Assembly (NCBI GenBank): GCA_949287655.1
Contig: CASEHD010000005.1
Span: forward strand, 1 to 64,000
Direction: 5' to 3'
DNA from: an uncultured Christensenella sp.
GTDB taxonomy: Bacteria; Bacillota; Clostridia; Christensenellales; UBA3700
Length of the DNA: 64,000 nucleotides
Part shown: positions 35,813 through 45,700 of the stretch, piece by piece
Layout of the letters: each line of letters opens with the position of its first letter
How positions within the stretch are numbered: position 1 is the stretch's first letter
The notes under the pieces: generated by a model
What the model was told of the DNA's origin: nothing
What the model saw: only the letters and a program-made list of their open reading frames with translations
Database searches by the model: none
Program-made: the position numbers and the translations under genes

Positions 35813-35841
35813 ATTATACCATCGGCTCAGGCTTATGTCAA
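35813..35841 (-). promoter_or_regulatory. Perfect consensus promoter
   Basis: On the minus strand TTGACA (35836-35841), 17 bases, TATAAT (35813-35818). It points to the membrane-protein/GH30 operon. Confidence 0.8.
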
Positions 35842-35972
35842 ACGATTGCGCGCCGTCGCAAATTTTTTTCTCTCTTTCGTCGCGCCGGTCCGCTTTTGAT
35901 TTTGTTGCGCGGCGGCTGTTCCGTTTTGTCTTGTTTTTTCCCAAAATCGCACATAGATTTTAATAGTATTTA

Positions 35973-36001
35973 TTGACTGCACGCGCGTACGGTGATATAA
36001 T
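35973..36001 (+). promoter_or_regulatory. Promoter of the sialic-acid operon
   Basis: TTGACT (35973-35978), 17 bases, TATAAT (35996-36001), about 48 nt before the nanH start codon. Confidence 0.8.
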
Positions 36002-36055
36002 AGAAGCACATGAAGGGAGCGTATATCCGCCCCTTATCATAACGAGGAGTATCAT

Positions 36056-37372
36056 ATGGTCTCAAAACCGTTTGCATTATTCAGCAAGCAGCGCGGCGAC
36101 GCCGGCAATTACCGTATTCCGTCCGTTATACGCACCGGAAGCGGCGTTATCGTCGCTTGCGCCGATTCACGTTATTTTTCGGCAAGCGACAACCCCAACA
36201 GGATAGACAAAGTAATCTGCCGCTCTTTTGACGACGGTAAAACGTGGAGCGGGATCACGACTGTCGTAAAGGAAGAAGGAGAAAGCATGCGCCTCTCTTC
36301 CGCGGCGATAGACCCCTGTCTCGTTTACGACGACGAAACGGGCAAGCTGTTTATGCTGTACAGCCATACCCCCGCGGGTATAGGCATACTCAACAGCAGG
36401 CGCGGCACAGGCTTTGACGACAAAGGCAGGCTTATCGTAGAAAACGGAAAAAAGAGATACTTCCTGGGCGACGACAAGATACTGTACGACGGCATTGCCG
36501 CTACGGATATGACTGTCGCGAAAAACGGAGACGTGGTAAAAGAAGGCAAAAAGATCGGCAACATAAAGACGTCGGAAGGCGGCTTTTCGGAATACCGCAC
36601 CTCTTATATGTATATCTGCGAAAGCGCTGACGACGGCGCGACCTGGAGCGAACCCGTCTGCATATCCTCGCAGATCAAAGAAGACTATATGTGCTTTATC
36701 GGGTGCGGACCCGGCGTGGGTATAAGGATAAAAACGGGCGCGCATAAAGGCAGACTGGTCGTGCCGATATATTTCACTCCCCGCGTATGGCCGCTGATGG
36801 AGTGCACCGCGTGCATTTACAGCGACGACCACGGCAAGACCTGGAAGCGCGGCGGTGCGGCAGGCGAAAACAGAAAAAGACTGGGGCTTTTCAAGGTCGG
36901 GCACAAATTCATAGCCGACGGCGAGCGCACCAGCGAATCGCAGATAATAGAACTGCCCGGCGGTGCCCTGCGCGTATTCGTCAGAAACCACGCGTCATGC
37001 AGAAAGGTCGCGATAGCGGACAGTACCGACGGCGGCGAAAGCTGGCACGATTACCGTCACATCGACGTGCCGCAATGCATATGCCAGATAAGCGCGATAA
37101 ACGTAAAGGACGGCGACAAGGAAGCCACTCTCCTTCTCAACGCAGCGGATAAAAAGAAAAGAATGAACGGAGTTATACGCCTTTCATACGATTACGGAGA
37201 GACCTTCCCGTACGCGTTGCAGATAAAGGACGGCGAATTCGTATACAGCAGCATGTGTCAGGCAAACGACGGTACGATATGCGTGCTGTACGAAGGCAGC
37301 ACGCAGCACGAGACGGTAGACTTTTTAACTCTTACCGTAGACGATATAAAGAAAAACAATATCAATAAATAA
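36056..37372 (+). CDS. nanH: Sialidase (GH33), without signal peptide
   Basis: Releases sialic acid from glycoconjugates. The 438-residue protein shows the GH33 marks: the YRIPSVI motif near the start with a catalytic-triad arginine, and several Asp boxes (SFDDGKTW, SADDGATW, YSDDHGKTW, STDGGESW) that mark a six-bladed propeller. ERTSESQIIEL holds the conserved glutamate region. There is no signal peptide or membrane anchor, so the enzyme appears cytoplasmic and would act on imported sialylated oligosaccharides. GAGGAG precedes the ATG. It is the first gene of the operon. Confidence 0.9.
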   Translation: MVSKPFALFSKQRGDAGNYRIPSVIRTGSGVIVACADSRYFSASDNPNRIDKVICRSFDDGKTWSGITTVVKEEGESMRLSSAAIDPCLVYDDETGKLFMLYSHTPAGIGILNSRRGTGFDDKGRLIVENGKKRYFLGDDKILYDGIAATDMTVAKNGDVVKEGKKIGNIKTSEGGFSEYRTSYMYICESADDGATWSEPVCISSQIKEDYMCFIGCGPGVGIRIKTGAHKGRLVVPIYFTPRVWPLMECTACIYSDDHGKTWKRGGAAGENRKRLGLFKVGHKFIADGERTSESQIIELPGGALRVFVRNHASCRKVAIADSTDGGESWHDYRHIDVPQCICQISAINVKDGDKEATLLLNAADKKKRMNGVIRLSYDYGETFPYALQIKDGEFVYSSMCQANDGTICVLYEGSTQHETVDFLTLTVDDIKKNNINK

Positions 37373-37382
37373 GAAGGTATTT

Positions 37383-38057
37383 ATGGCACATTTGAACAGA
37401 GGTCTTATCGTTTCCTGTCAGGCTGTCAAGGGCGAACCTCTCTACGGCCTGGGCATAATGAAGTATATGGCGCGCGCGGCTGTCGCGGGCGGCGCGGTCG
37501 GAATACGCGCGAACTACGTCAGCGATATCGAAGATATCCGCACCGAAGTGGACGTCCCGATAATCTGCATTATAAAAGCGGAATATCCCGACAGCGAAGT
37601 TTACATAACTCCGACGAAAAAAGAAGTGGACGATCTTATCGGCTGCGGCGCGAAAGTCATCGCTCTGGACGCTACTCTCAGAAAGCGCCCGGGCGGAGTG
37701 ACGCTGAAAGAACTGGTCGAATATGTAAGAGAAAACGCCCCCGACGTAGAACTTATGGCGGATTGCAGCGATTATACGGAAGCTAAAAACGCGGTCGAGC
37801 TGGGTTTCGACTACATAGGCACCACCCTGCGCGGCTACACCTCTCACACAAAGGGAACTCAACTTCCGGACGTTGATTTCATAGCAAAACTCGTCAAGGA
37901 CTTCCCCGACGCCAGGATAATCGCGGAAGGCGGTATCTGGGAGCGCGGGCAGCTGGAAAAAGTATGGGCGACGGGAGTGTACGCGGTCGTCATAGGCAGC
38001 GCGATAACGCGCCCGAAAGACATAACAAAACGTTTCGCAGAGGTAATCGATAAGTGA
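37383..38057 (+). CDS. nanE: N-acetylmannosamine-6-phosphate 2-epimerase
   Basis: Converts ManNAc-6-phosphate to GlcNAc-6-phosphate. The 224-residue TIM-barrel protein begins with the family motif RGLIVSCQAVKGEPLYG and has CIIKAEYPDSEVYITPT, LMADCSDYTEAKNAVELGFDYIGTTLRGYT and IAEGGIWERGQ, with the catalytic lysine and glutamate. It begins 11 bp after nanH and its stop overlaps the GTG of nanK. Confidence 0.95.
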   Translation: MAHLNRGLIVSCQAVKGEPLYGLGIMKYMARAAVAGGAVGIRANYVSDIEDIRTEVDVPIICIIKAEYPDSEVYITPTKKEVDDLIGCGAKVIALDATLRKRPGGVTLKELVEYVRENAPDVELMADCSDYTEAKNAVELGFDYIGTTLRGYTSHTKGTQLPDVDFIAKLVKDFPDARIIAEGGIWERGQLEKVWATGVYAVVIGSAITRPKDITKRFAEVIDK

Positions 38058-38932
38058 AGCTCGCCTGTATTGACGTGGGCGGAACGACGATAAAATCCGC
38101 AGTGGTAACGGTCTCCGACCCCGACGATCTCAGAAACGGTTACTCGCTGGGCTCGTTTTCGTTCGTCCCGACAGAAGCGCAGAAAGGCTTTGAAAGGATA
38201 CGCGAAAACATACATTCGTCGATAGCCGCTCTTATAGACAAGCGCGGCTGTGAACGCATCGCAGTCGCTACCGCGGGCACCGTCGACTGGAACAGCGGCA
38301 AGGTGACTTACGCCACCGACGCTCTTCCGGGATTTACCGGCTACGATTTCTGCGCCGACCTTAAACAGACCTTCTCCCTGCCCGCCACGGTGATCAACGA
38401 CGCCGCTGCGGCGGCGGTGGCGGAGCATTACTGCGGAAACCCCGAAGGCCGCGACGTAGTGCTTACCCTGGGCACGGGACTGGGAAGCGCCCTCGTAAAG
38501 CCGGGCGTACTCGACGCGGACTGCGTGGAAGATCTGCACCTGGGGCACATTATCCTGCACGAAAACGGATATCTATGCAAGTGCGGCAACAAAGGCTGCG
38601 CGGAACAGTACGTTTCGGCAAGCGCGCTGAAGCGCGACTCAAAGCTGAACGACATCTCGCAGGTGTTTATAAAAAAGGAGCTCGAAGCCGTTAAAAACGC
38701 GTTCTTTGACAATATGCGCCGCGTGGTCGAATACGCGATACTGAAATACGACCCCGACGACGTCGTTATCGGCGGCGGCGTGGTTGAGATAAAAAGGCTG
38801 TGGTGGAACGACTTCGTCGCCGTATGCGACAAGCGCGCTCAGACCGCTCTGCGTCCCGCCAAGCTCGCGAACAAGGCGGGCGTACTCGGCGCGGCATATT
38901 CCGCTATGCGCGGCAAATTTCAATATCAATAA
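38054..38932 (+). CDS. nanK: ROK-family N-acetylmannosamine kinase
   Basis: Phosphorylates ManNAc for NanE. The 292-residue ROK protein has the ATP loop DVGGTTIKSA at the start, the GTGLGSAL phosphate loop and the zinc-binding ROK motif LCKCGNKGCAEQYVS. It begins with GTG overlapping the nanE stop by four bases. The substrate is inferred from position between nanE and nanA; other N-acetyl sugars or glucose cannot be excluded. Confidence 0.85.
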   Translation: MKLACIDVGGTTIKSAVVTVSDPDDLRNGYSLGSFSFVPTEAQKGFERIRENIHSSIAALIDKRGCERIAVATAGTVDWNSGKVTYATDALPGFTGYDFCADLKQTFSLPATVINDAAAAAVAEHYCGNPEGRDVVLTLGTGLGSALVKPGVLDADCVEDLHLGHIILHENGYLCKCGNKGCAEQYVSASALKRDSKLNDISQVFIKKELEAVKNAFFDNMRRVVEYAILKYDPDDVVIGGGVVEIKRLWWNDFVAVCDKRAQTALRPAKLANKAGVLGAAYSAMRGKFQYQ

Positions 38933-38952
38933 TCATATCGGAGGAGATACAT

Positions 38953-39843
38953 ATGACTGACAAAAACAAGTTCAAGGGCGTGCTGCCGGCATTACTTACT
39001 CCGTTCGACAAAGACGGCAACGTAAGCAAAACCTCAGTTGACAAACTGATAAAATACAACCTCAAAAAAGGCGTAAACGGCTTCTATGTGGGCGGCTCCA
39101 CCGGCGAAGGCATTTTGCTGACGATAGAGGAAAGGATCGCGCTGTTCAATTACGCGGCGGAAGCCAACGAAGGCAAGTCAACCCTTATCGCTCACGTCGG
39201 TACGATCGCAACTAAGCACGCGATCGAGATGGCTAAGGCTGCCGAAAAAGCCGGCTTCGACGCGATAAGCGCGGTCGCTCCCTACTACTTCAAGTTCGGC
39301 GCCGAAGCGATAAAGCAGTACTATTTTGACATCGCTTCCAGCGTAAACATCCCGATGATAATCTACAACTTCCCCGGCGCAAACGGCTTCTCCCTCGACA
39401 AGGAGACCGCTGAAAATATGTTCGCGGCGAACGACAAGTTCATCGGTATCAAACACACTACTTCCGATATGTACGCTCTGCAGCAGTTCAAGACGATGAA
39501 GGCCGATCCGATCGTTTACAACGGTTTTGACGAAATGTTCCTGGGCGGTCTCGCTATGGGCGCGGACGGCGGTATCGGCAGCACCTACAACTTTATGGCT
39601 GAGAAGTTCATCGCGATCTACAACGCGTTCAAGAAGAGCGATATAAAGGAAGCTCAGCGCGTTCAGAACGAAGCGAACGAGATAATCAACGTGCTGATAA
39701 AGTACGGCGTATTCGCCGGCGAAAAGTACGTGCTCGACTGCCTCGGCATTCCGATGGGCGGTTGCCGCAAACCCTTCCTCCCGCTCTGCGAAGAAGGCAA
39801 GAAGGTCCTTGCCGAAATCGCTGAGCAATTCCCCCGAGCATAA
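38953..39843 (+). CDS. nanA: N-acetylneuraminate lyase
   Basis: Cleaves N-acetylneuraminate into ManNAc and pyruvate. The ATG at 38953 (296 residues) follows GGAGGAG; an earlier in-frame start lies inside nanK. DHDPS-family marks: GVLPALLTPFD, GGSTGEGILL, YNFPGANGFSL with the conserved tyrosine, FIGIKHTTSD with the Schiff-base lysine, and VYNGFDEMFLGGLAMGADGGIGSTYNFM, which is typical of NanA rather than DapA. Confidence 0.94.
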   Translation: MTDKNKFKGVLPALLTPFDKDGNVSKTSVDKLIKYNLKKGVNGFYVGGSTGEGILLTIEERIALFNYAAEANEGKSTLIAHVGTIATKHAIEMAKAAEKAGFDAISAVAPYYFKFGAEAIKQYYFDIASSVNIPMIIYNFPGANGFSLDKETAENMFAANDKFIGIKHTTSDMYALQQFKTMKADPIVYNGFDEMFLGGLAMGADGGIGSTYNFMAEKFIAIYNAFKKSDIKEAQRVQNEANEIINVLIKYGVFAGEKYVLDCLGIPMGGCRKPFLPLCEEGKKVLAEIAEQFPRA

Positions 39844-39868
39844 CAAAAAAATCAGATAAAGGAAAATT

Positions 39869-41623
39869 ATGACAAACTCAAAAACCAACATTTTCCGGAA
39901 GGCAGGTTTTTTTATAAAAGATTTTTTCAGCCACTGGAATATCCCCGCAAAAGAAGGTTATTACCTTACCAACAAGGAATTTATGGCGTATGCGGTCGGC
40001 GGCATGGGCGTGCAAGGTATGGGCATCCTTACCCAATACTTTGCTATCACCATGGGCGTACATCTCTCATACGTCTATAATTTCGATCAGCAGATAGTCT
40101 TGTACACCACGTGGATCGTGGCTATACTCTCATTGTTCCGCGCTCCTCTCGTAGGCTGGATAATTGACAATACGGAAACAAAATGGGGCAAATACCGTCC
40201 TTATCTTTTGTTTACGGGATTTTTGAGCGTTGTTTGTTTCTGGCTGCTCGCGTTTATTCCCAACCTGTTTATGCCGGGCGAAGGCGAAGCTTATACCGAA
40301 ACTAAAAAATGGCTGGTCGTAGGCTCTTATCAGTTGATATATTTTATCGCGCTGACGGTTTACAACATCTTCGCTTTCGGAAGAGTAGGGCTGTCTCAGG
40401 TCATAACCCCCAACACCAACGAACGCACCAAACTGTATTCTGTAGGCGGCGTTATCGACTCTCTCGGACCTTCGATAGTTCAGATGCTCTTCCCGTTTAT
40501 CGCAAACGGCGTCTACGGACAGCAGGGTCTTGTATACAACGAACAATACGGCAGCTGGACAGCCGAACAAGTGAAAGAGGCAGGTCTCGGTTTCGGTATG
40601 GAAAACATACTGACTTACCAGATCATCTTCCCTATCATGGGCTGTATATGCGTTGCCGTAGCTCTTATTATGTTCTTCGGCACCAAAGAACGTATCATAC
40701 AAGAGAAAAAAGTTAAGCAGAAAGTCAGCTTTATCGGCGGCATAGTGAAAAGCTTTAAGAATAAGTATTTCTGGATATGCAATATATCCAACGCACTCGC
40801 TTTCGGCAGAATTGTGATTTTCGCCTCCGTAAACTACATATGCGCGTATATGATCGGTGGCAATCTCGGAGGCAATCTGCGCGGGCTCATGCCTACTTTA
40901 ATGGCGGTAGGCTATGTCCCCGGAATGCTGTTCTCTCCTATAATTCAGAAACATCTGGGAAAAAAGAAGATGACGCTGTTGTCGTTCTTCGGATCGATGA
41001 CGATATCTTTGCTGATACTCTTCCTCGTGCTGTATGCGTATAACGGAGCGGCAACGCCTTATCTGATGTTTGTAGGCATATTCCTGCACAACATATTCGC
41101 CGCGCTGTGGACGGTCACATCTCCTGCAATGACGGCTGATTATTGTGAATATCAGCAATGGAAAACGGGAGACCGGCTTGACGGATACATGTCTCAGTAT
41201 ACGCAGGTCTTTACCACCATAGTCGGACTCTTTTCTTCATTGCTCACGAACGAGATACTTATAAAACTCGGCGCGGTAGACGCTGTCTCATACGAAAATC
41301 CGACCGTCATGCGCAACGTCTTCATTATGTGGGCAATCCTCGGCGTAGTTTGCGGAGTTCTCGCCATGATCCCGTTCTTCTTCTGGGATCTGACGGAAAA
41401 GCGCCAGCTAGAAATGACGAGAGAAATCAGGATACGAGCTCTGCAAGGCAAGATAGAGGACAACGAATTTACACAAGACGACGTAAAAGAAGCGCTTGAA
41501 CTCGGCGTTCTCACAAAAGAACAAATTGCGGAGATGGGCTTCGACGCTCGGACGTCCGACGAAGAAGCGCCCGTCTCAGAAGCCGCCGCCGATGCGATCG
41601 ACGGTAATGCCGCACAACAATAA
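39869..41623 (+). CDS. GPH-family sugar:cation symporter, probable sialic-acid transporter
   Basis: A 584-residue MFS protein of the glycoside-pentoside-hexuronide type, with twelve hydrophobic segments and the FRAPLVGWIIDNTETKWGKYRPYLL signature between helices 2 and 3. It has a roughly 60-residue charged C-terminal extension (from RQLEMTREIRIRALQGKIEDNEFTQDDVKEAL). It is the last gene of the nan operon, so sialic acid or a sialylated oligosaccharide is the likely substrate. The cytoplasmic sialidase favours an oligosaccharide. The start is supported by a GGAAA site. Confidence 0.85.
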   Translation: MTNSKTNIFRKAGFFIKDFFSHWNIPAKEGYYLTNKEFMAYAVGGMGVQGMGILTQYFAITMGVHLSYVYNFDQQIVLYTTWIVAILSLFRAPLVGWIIDNTETKWGKYRPYLLFTGFLSVVCFWLLAFIPNLFMPGEGEAYTETKKWLVVGSYQLIYFIALTVYNIFAFGRVGLSQVITPNTNERTKLYSVGGVIDSLGPSIVQMLFPFIANGVYGQQGLVYNEQYGSWTAEQVKEAGLGFGMENILTYQIIFPIMGCICVAVALIMFFGTKERIIQEKKVKQKVSFIGGIVKSFKNKYFWICNISNALAFGRIVIFASVNYICAYMIGGNLGGNLRGLMPTLMAVGYVPGMLFSPIIQKHLGKKKMTLLSFFGSMTISLLILFLVLYAYNGAATPYLMFVGIFLHNIFAALWTVTSPAMTADYCEYQQWKTGDRLDGYMSQYTQVFTTIVGLFSSLLTNEILIKLGAVDAVSYENPTVMRNVFIMWAILGVVCGVLAMIPFFFWDLTEKRQLEMTREIRIRALQGKIEDNEFTQDDVKEALELGVLTKEQIAEMGFDARTSDEEAPVSEAAADAIDGNAAQQ

Positions 41624-41640
41624 CAACAATCGATATACAT

Positions 41641-41670
41641 AAAAAATGCGCCTGAAAGGGCGCATTTTTT
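41641..41670. terminator. Terminator of the sialic-acid operon
   Basis: AAAAAATGCGCC-TGAAA-GGGCGCATTTTTT, a strong stem with A/T runs on both sides, 18 bp past the symporter stop. Confidence 0.9.
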
Positions 41671-41763
41671 TATGCGGATCTCTTTTTTTACGGATTTTCT
41701 CCGTCGGTTTTTTGCCTCTTGAAATTCGGTTTTTCTTCTTTTATAATCGCGGATATCTTCAAA

Positions 41764-42279
41764 TCAATACTTTGTATTTTTAAGAGTCAACACATATTGA
41801 GCATACGCTCTTTCCGAAAAACAATAAAAATCAACCTTGATCGGATATGTCGGATTTTTCTCTTTCCATACTTTTACCGCGTCGACGGCGATCTTTGTCG
41901 CCTTTTCTATCGGGTAGCCGTATATGCCCGTGGAAATCGCGGGGAAAGCTATGCTGTGCAGATCGTGTTCCTTTGCGAGGTCGAGCGCGTTGATATAGCA
42001 TTTTTCCAGAAGCGCCGCGTCGTTTGCAGACCCGCTGTAAACGGGACCCACAATGTGTATAACATATCTTGCCTTTAAATTGTAGCCTTTGGTTATCTTC
42101 GCTTCGCCGGTGTCGCATCCGCCCAGCGCGATACATTCGGCGAGAAGTCCGGGACCGGCGGCGCGGTGTATCGCTCCGTCAACTCCTCCGCCACCTCGCA
42201 GAGTCTTGTTGGCGGCGTTGACAATGCAATCGCATTCGCTTTGGGTTATGTCGCCCAACAACACTTTAACGTCTTTCAT
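41764..42279 (-). CDS. Macrodomain protein, ADP-ribose hydrolase type
   Basis: A 171-residue single macrodomain (start at ATG 42279, after GAGGGGAG). The ADP-ribose-binding motifs are [24 protein letters not shown] and [18 protein letters not shown], which are the MacroD/YmdB-type catalytic loops. Such enzymes remove ADP-ribose from proteins or deacetylate O-acetyl-ADP-ribose. It stands alone between the nan operon and the car genes, with no NAD-consuming partner next to it. Confidence 0.93.
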   Translation of the reverse strand: MKDVKVLLGDITQSECDCIVNAANKTLRGGGGVDGAIHRAAGPGLLAECIALGGCDTGEAKITKGYNLKARYVIHIVGPVYSGSANDAALLEKCYINALDLAKEHDLHSIAFPAISTGIYGYPIEKATKIAVDAVKVWKEKNPTYPIKVDFYCFSERAYAQYVLTLKNTKY

Positions 42280-42415
42280 ATCTCCCCTCATCCCGCGCGC
42301 ATTATACCGCGCGCCTGCTTTATAATATCAGTTTATCATCTGCCCTGCGCTATTGTCAATACGTGTTGGAATATGACGCGTTTAAAGCGTATCTGAACAT
42401 AACTGCACAAAGTGT

Positions 42416-42453
42416 AAAAATATACCGACTCGCCGTGAGCCGGTATATTTTTT
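42416..42453. terminator. Bidirectional terminator hairpin
   Basis: TATACCG (42421-42427) pairs with CGGTATA (42441-42447), with A and T runs outside. It lies 270 bp past the carB-dapF stop and in front of the macrodomain gene. Confidence 0.7.
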
Positions 42454-42726
42454 GCGTAGCAAGTTTCTTAAATATTATCGTGCGCCGCGCCCGGGCGCGG
42501 CGATCCGCAAACGGCGCGTTGCGATAAAGACCTCTTGTCCCGTCGGCGTAACCGCTGCTTTCCGCGACTTTTTACAAAGACCTTTTTATACGGTCGGGAC
42601 AGTTTGCTCACAGTCGCCGTTATATGCCGTAGACCTTTGCCGCGGGCGTTTGCGCCCCTTTAATAAAGGGCTCTGATATACTTTTTTACCGGACGTTTGT
42701 CTCGGTTTAACGCCTGCCGTTATTTA
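42454..42726. other. Gene-free stretch with palindromes after carB-dapF
   Basis: No convincing gene. A perfect 20-bp GC-only palindrome lies at 42483-42502 (centre CCCGGG). GTCCCG (about 42538) and CGGGAC (about 42596) form a distant inverted pair, and GGGCG/CGCCC plus CCTTT/AAAGG hairpins lie at 42645-42670. This looks like a structured non-coding or dispersed repeat unit rather than random spacer, but only a genome search would show it. Confidence 0.4.
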
Positions 42727-45700
42727 TCAGATCTCGACCTCGCCGTCAAAGACCTTTACCGCGGTTCCCGTCATATATACTATGCCGTCGGCATAGCGCA
42801 CGGTAAGGTCGCCGCCCGGCTGTTTTACCGTGATCTCCTCTCCCGCGGGACAGAGACCGTTTTCCACAGCCGCTACGACCGCGGCGCATGCGCCGGTGCC
42901 GCACGACCTGGTCTCACCGCTTCCTCTCTCCCACACTCTCATCTTGAGCGTGTGATCGTCCAGAACCTTTACGAATTCGGTATTCACTCTTTCGGGGAAC
43001 AGAGGGTCGGTCTCAAACGCGCTGCCGACCTTGTTGACGTCGAAGCGGTCGAGGTGGTTGAGCATTACCACGCAATGCGGATTGCCCATATTCACGCAGG
43101 TGATGTTGTACTCTGCGCCGTCCACCGTGTATTTCTTGCCGATTATCCTGCCTTCCGCCTTTGCGGGGATCTTCTCTGCGTCCAATTCGGGCGCGCCCAT
43201 ATTGACGGTGATGTATGTAGCCTCGCCCTTTTCAGTCTTAATACTTATCTCTTTGAAGCCGGATATCGTTTCCACCGTAAACTCACGTTTGCGGACGATG
43301 TTGTTATCGTAAAGATATTTTGCGACGCATCTTATGCCGTTGCCCGACATTTCTCCTTCCGTTCCGTCGAGATTGAACATCCTCATCTTCGCGTCCGCGC
43401 TTTTCGACGGCAGGATAAGAATAACGCCCTCGCCTCCTATGCCCGTGTATCTGTCGGACAATCTTATCGCGAGCATCTCGGGGCTGTCTATCGGGCTTTC
43501 GAAACAGTTGAAGCATATATAGTCGTTGCCCGCGCCGTGCATTTTCGTGAATTTACGCAAAGTCTTGCCCTTGCGCAGTTTGTTGATATCGACAAGCTCG
43601 GTATTAAACTCCGAATATCTGCTCATAAGGCTGTTGGCGACCGCGTTTGCCGTATCTATCGAAGTAAGGCACGGTATAGCTCTTTCGACCGCTTTACGTC
43701 TTATCTTTACGCTGTCGCGGGTGGGCAGTTTGCCCTTGGACGACGTGGAGATGATATAATTGACCTTTCCGCTTTCGATAAGGGTCAGGTTGTTGTGTTC
43801 GTGATTCTGGTGTATCTTGTCGACGACGATGACGTCCATACCCTGGTCTCTGAGCACCTTAGCCGTGCCCGCCGTGGCGTAAAGCGTATAGCCGAGGTCC
43901 TCGAATTTCTGCGCTATCTCGCCGATCTCGTGTTTGTCCTGATCTCTTACCGTGATGAATATGCCGCCCTTCTTTTTCATCTTGTAGCCTGCCGCGACAA
44001 GACCTTTGAAAAGCGCTTCCTCAAGGGTGCCCGCTATGCCGAGAACTTCGCCTGTCGACTTCATTTCGGGTCCCAGCTGGGTATCCACGTTGGTCAGCTT
44101 CTCAAACGAGAACACCGGGACTTTTACCGCTACGTACGGCGAATTGGGGTAAAGACCTGTACCGTAACCCATGTCTTTGAGCTTTTCGCCGAGTATCGCG
44201 CGGGTCGCGAGGTCTACCATCGGCACGCCCGTTACCTTGCTGAGGTAAGGTATCGTGCGGCTCGACCTCGGATTAACTTCGATAACGTACAGTTCGTCTT
44301 TATAAATAAGGTACTGGATATTGACAAGGCCCACCGTATGCAGCGATACCGCGAGACGCTTTGAGCAATCCACGATGCGCTCCGTCATCTCGTCGCCGAG
44401 GTCCCATGCGGGATATACCGCGATCGAGTCGCCGGAGTGTATGCCCGTTCTTTCGACGTGCTGCATAACGCCCGGGATAAGGATCTCTTCGCCGTCGCAG
44501 ATCGCGTCTATCTCAAGCTCTTTACCCATAAGGTATTTGTCGATAAGCACCGGATTTTCTATGCCCTGCGCGAGAATGACGTCCATGTATTCCTTTACGT
44601 CGTCGTCACTGTAACATACGGTCATGTTCTGACCGCCGAGGACGTAGGACGGGCGCAGCAGGGTCGGATAACCTATCTCGTTCGCGACGCGGAGCGCCTC
44701 TTCTTTCGTCATTACCGTGAAGCCCTTGGGACGCTTGATTTTGAGTTTTTCGAGCAGTTCGTCGAATTTTTCTCTGTCCTCCGCCATATCGATGTATTCC
44801 GCCTGCGTGCCGAGGATCTTAATGCCCTTTTGCCTGAGCATCTTGGTCAGCTTTATCGCAGTCTGTCCGCCGAACGCGACAACCACGCCGTACGGCTTTT
44901 CGGTATTGAGTATGCTGAGCACGTCTTCGTTGGTCAGCGGCTCGAAATACAGCCTGTCCGCGGTGTCGAAGTCGGTTGAAACGGTTTCCGGGTTATTGTT
45001 GACGATGACGACCTCGTAGCCCTTTTCTTTAAGCGCCCACACGCAATGGACTGAAGCGTAGTCGAACTCTATGCCCTGACCTATTCTTATCGGTCCGCTG
45101 CCGAAAACGACGATCCTCTTTTTATCCGTCTTGTTGTTTTCGAGGAATTCGAGCGCCTCGTTTTCGTCGTCGTAAGTGGAATAGAAATACGGGGTCTGAG
45201 CGCTGAATTCCGCCGCGCAGGTATCGACCATCTTATAAGACGCGTATCTCTTGTTCTTTATTTTGTCCTTGCTGAAACTTTCGATCGTCTTGTCGAGGTA
45301 GCCCATCTTTTTCGCTTCGAGATACAGCTCGTCGGTCAAAGGCTCGCTCGCGAGGCGTCTTTCCATCTTTACAAGGTTGAGATATTTGTTGAGGAACCAC
45401 CTGTCTATCTTTGTCTTATTGTATATCTCGTCGACCGAGAAGCCTCTTTTGAGCGCTTCGTATACGACGAATATTCTCTCGTCGTCGCAGTCGTTGAGTT
45501 TTTCCGAAAGTTCCGCGTCCGTCATCGCCATGAATTTCTCGCTGTTCAGCGTATCGTGGGATATCTCCGCGCCTCTGACAGCTTTTAAAATAGCGTGTTC
45601 ATACGAAGTGCCTATGCTCATGACCTCGCCGGTAGCCTTCATCTGCGTGCCCAGTTTTCGGCTGGCATAGAAGAACTTGTCAAACGGCCATTTGGGGAAT

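Noticed and set aside
42697..44364. A 555-codon open frame opposite carB-dapF
   Set aside because: Shadow of the real gene on the minus strand; arginine- and histidine-rich translation without motifs.
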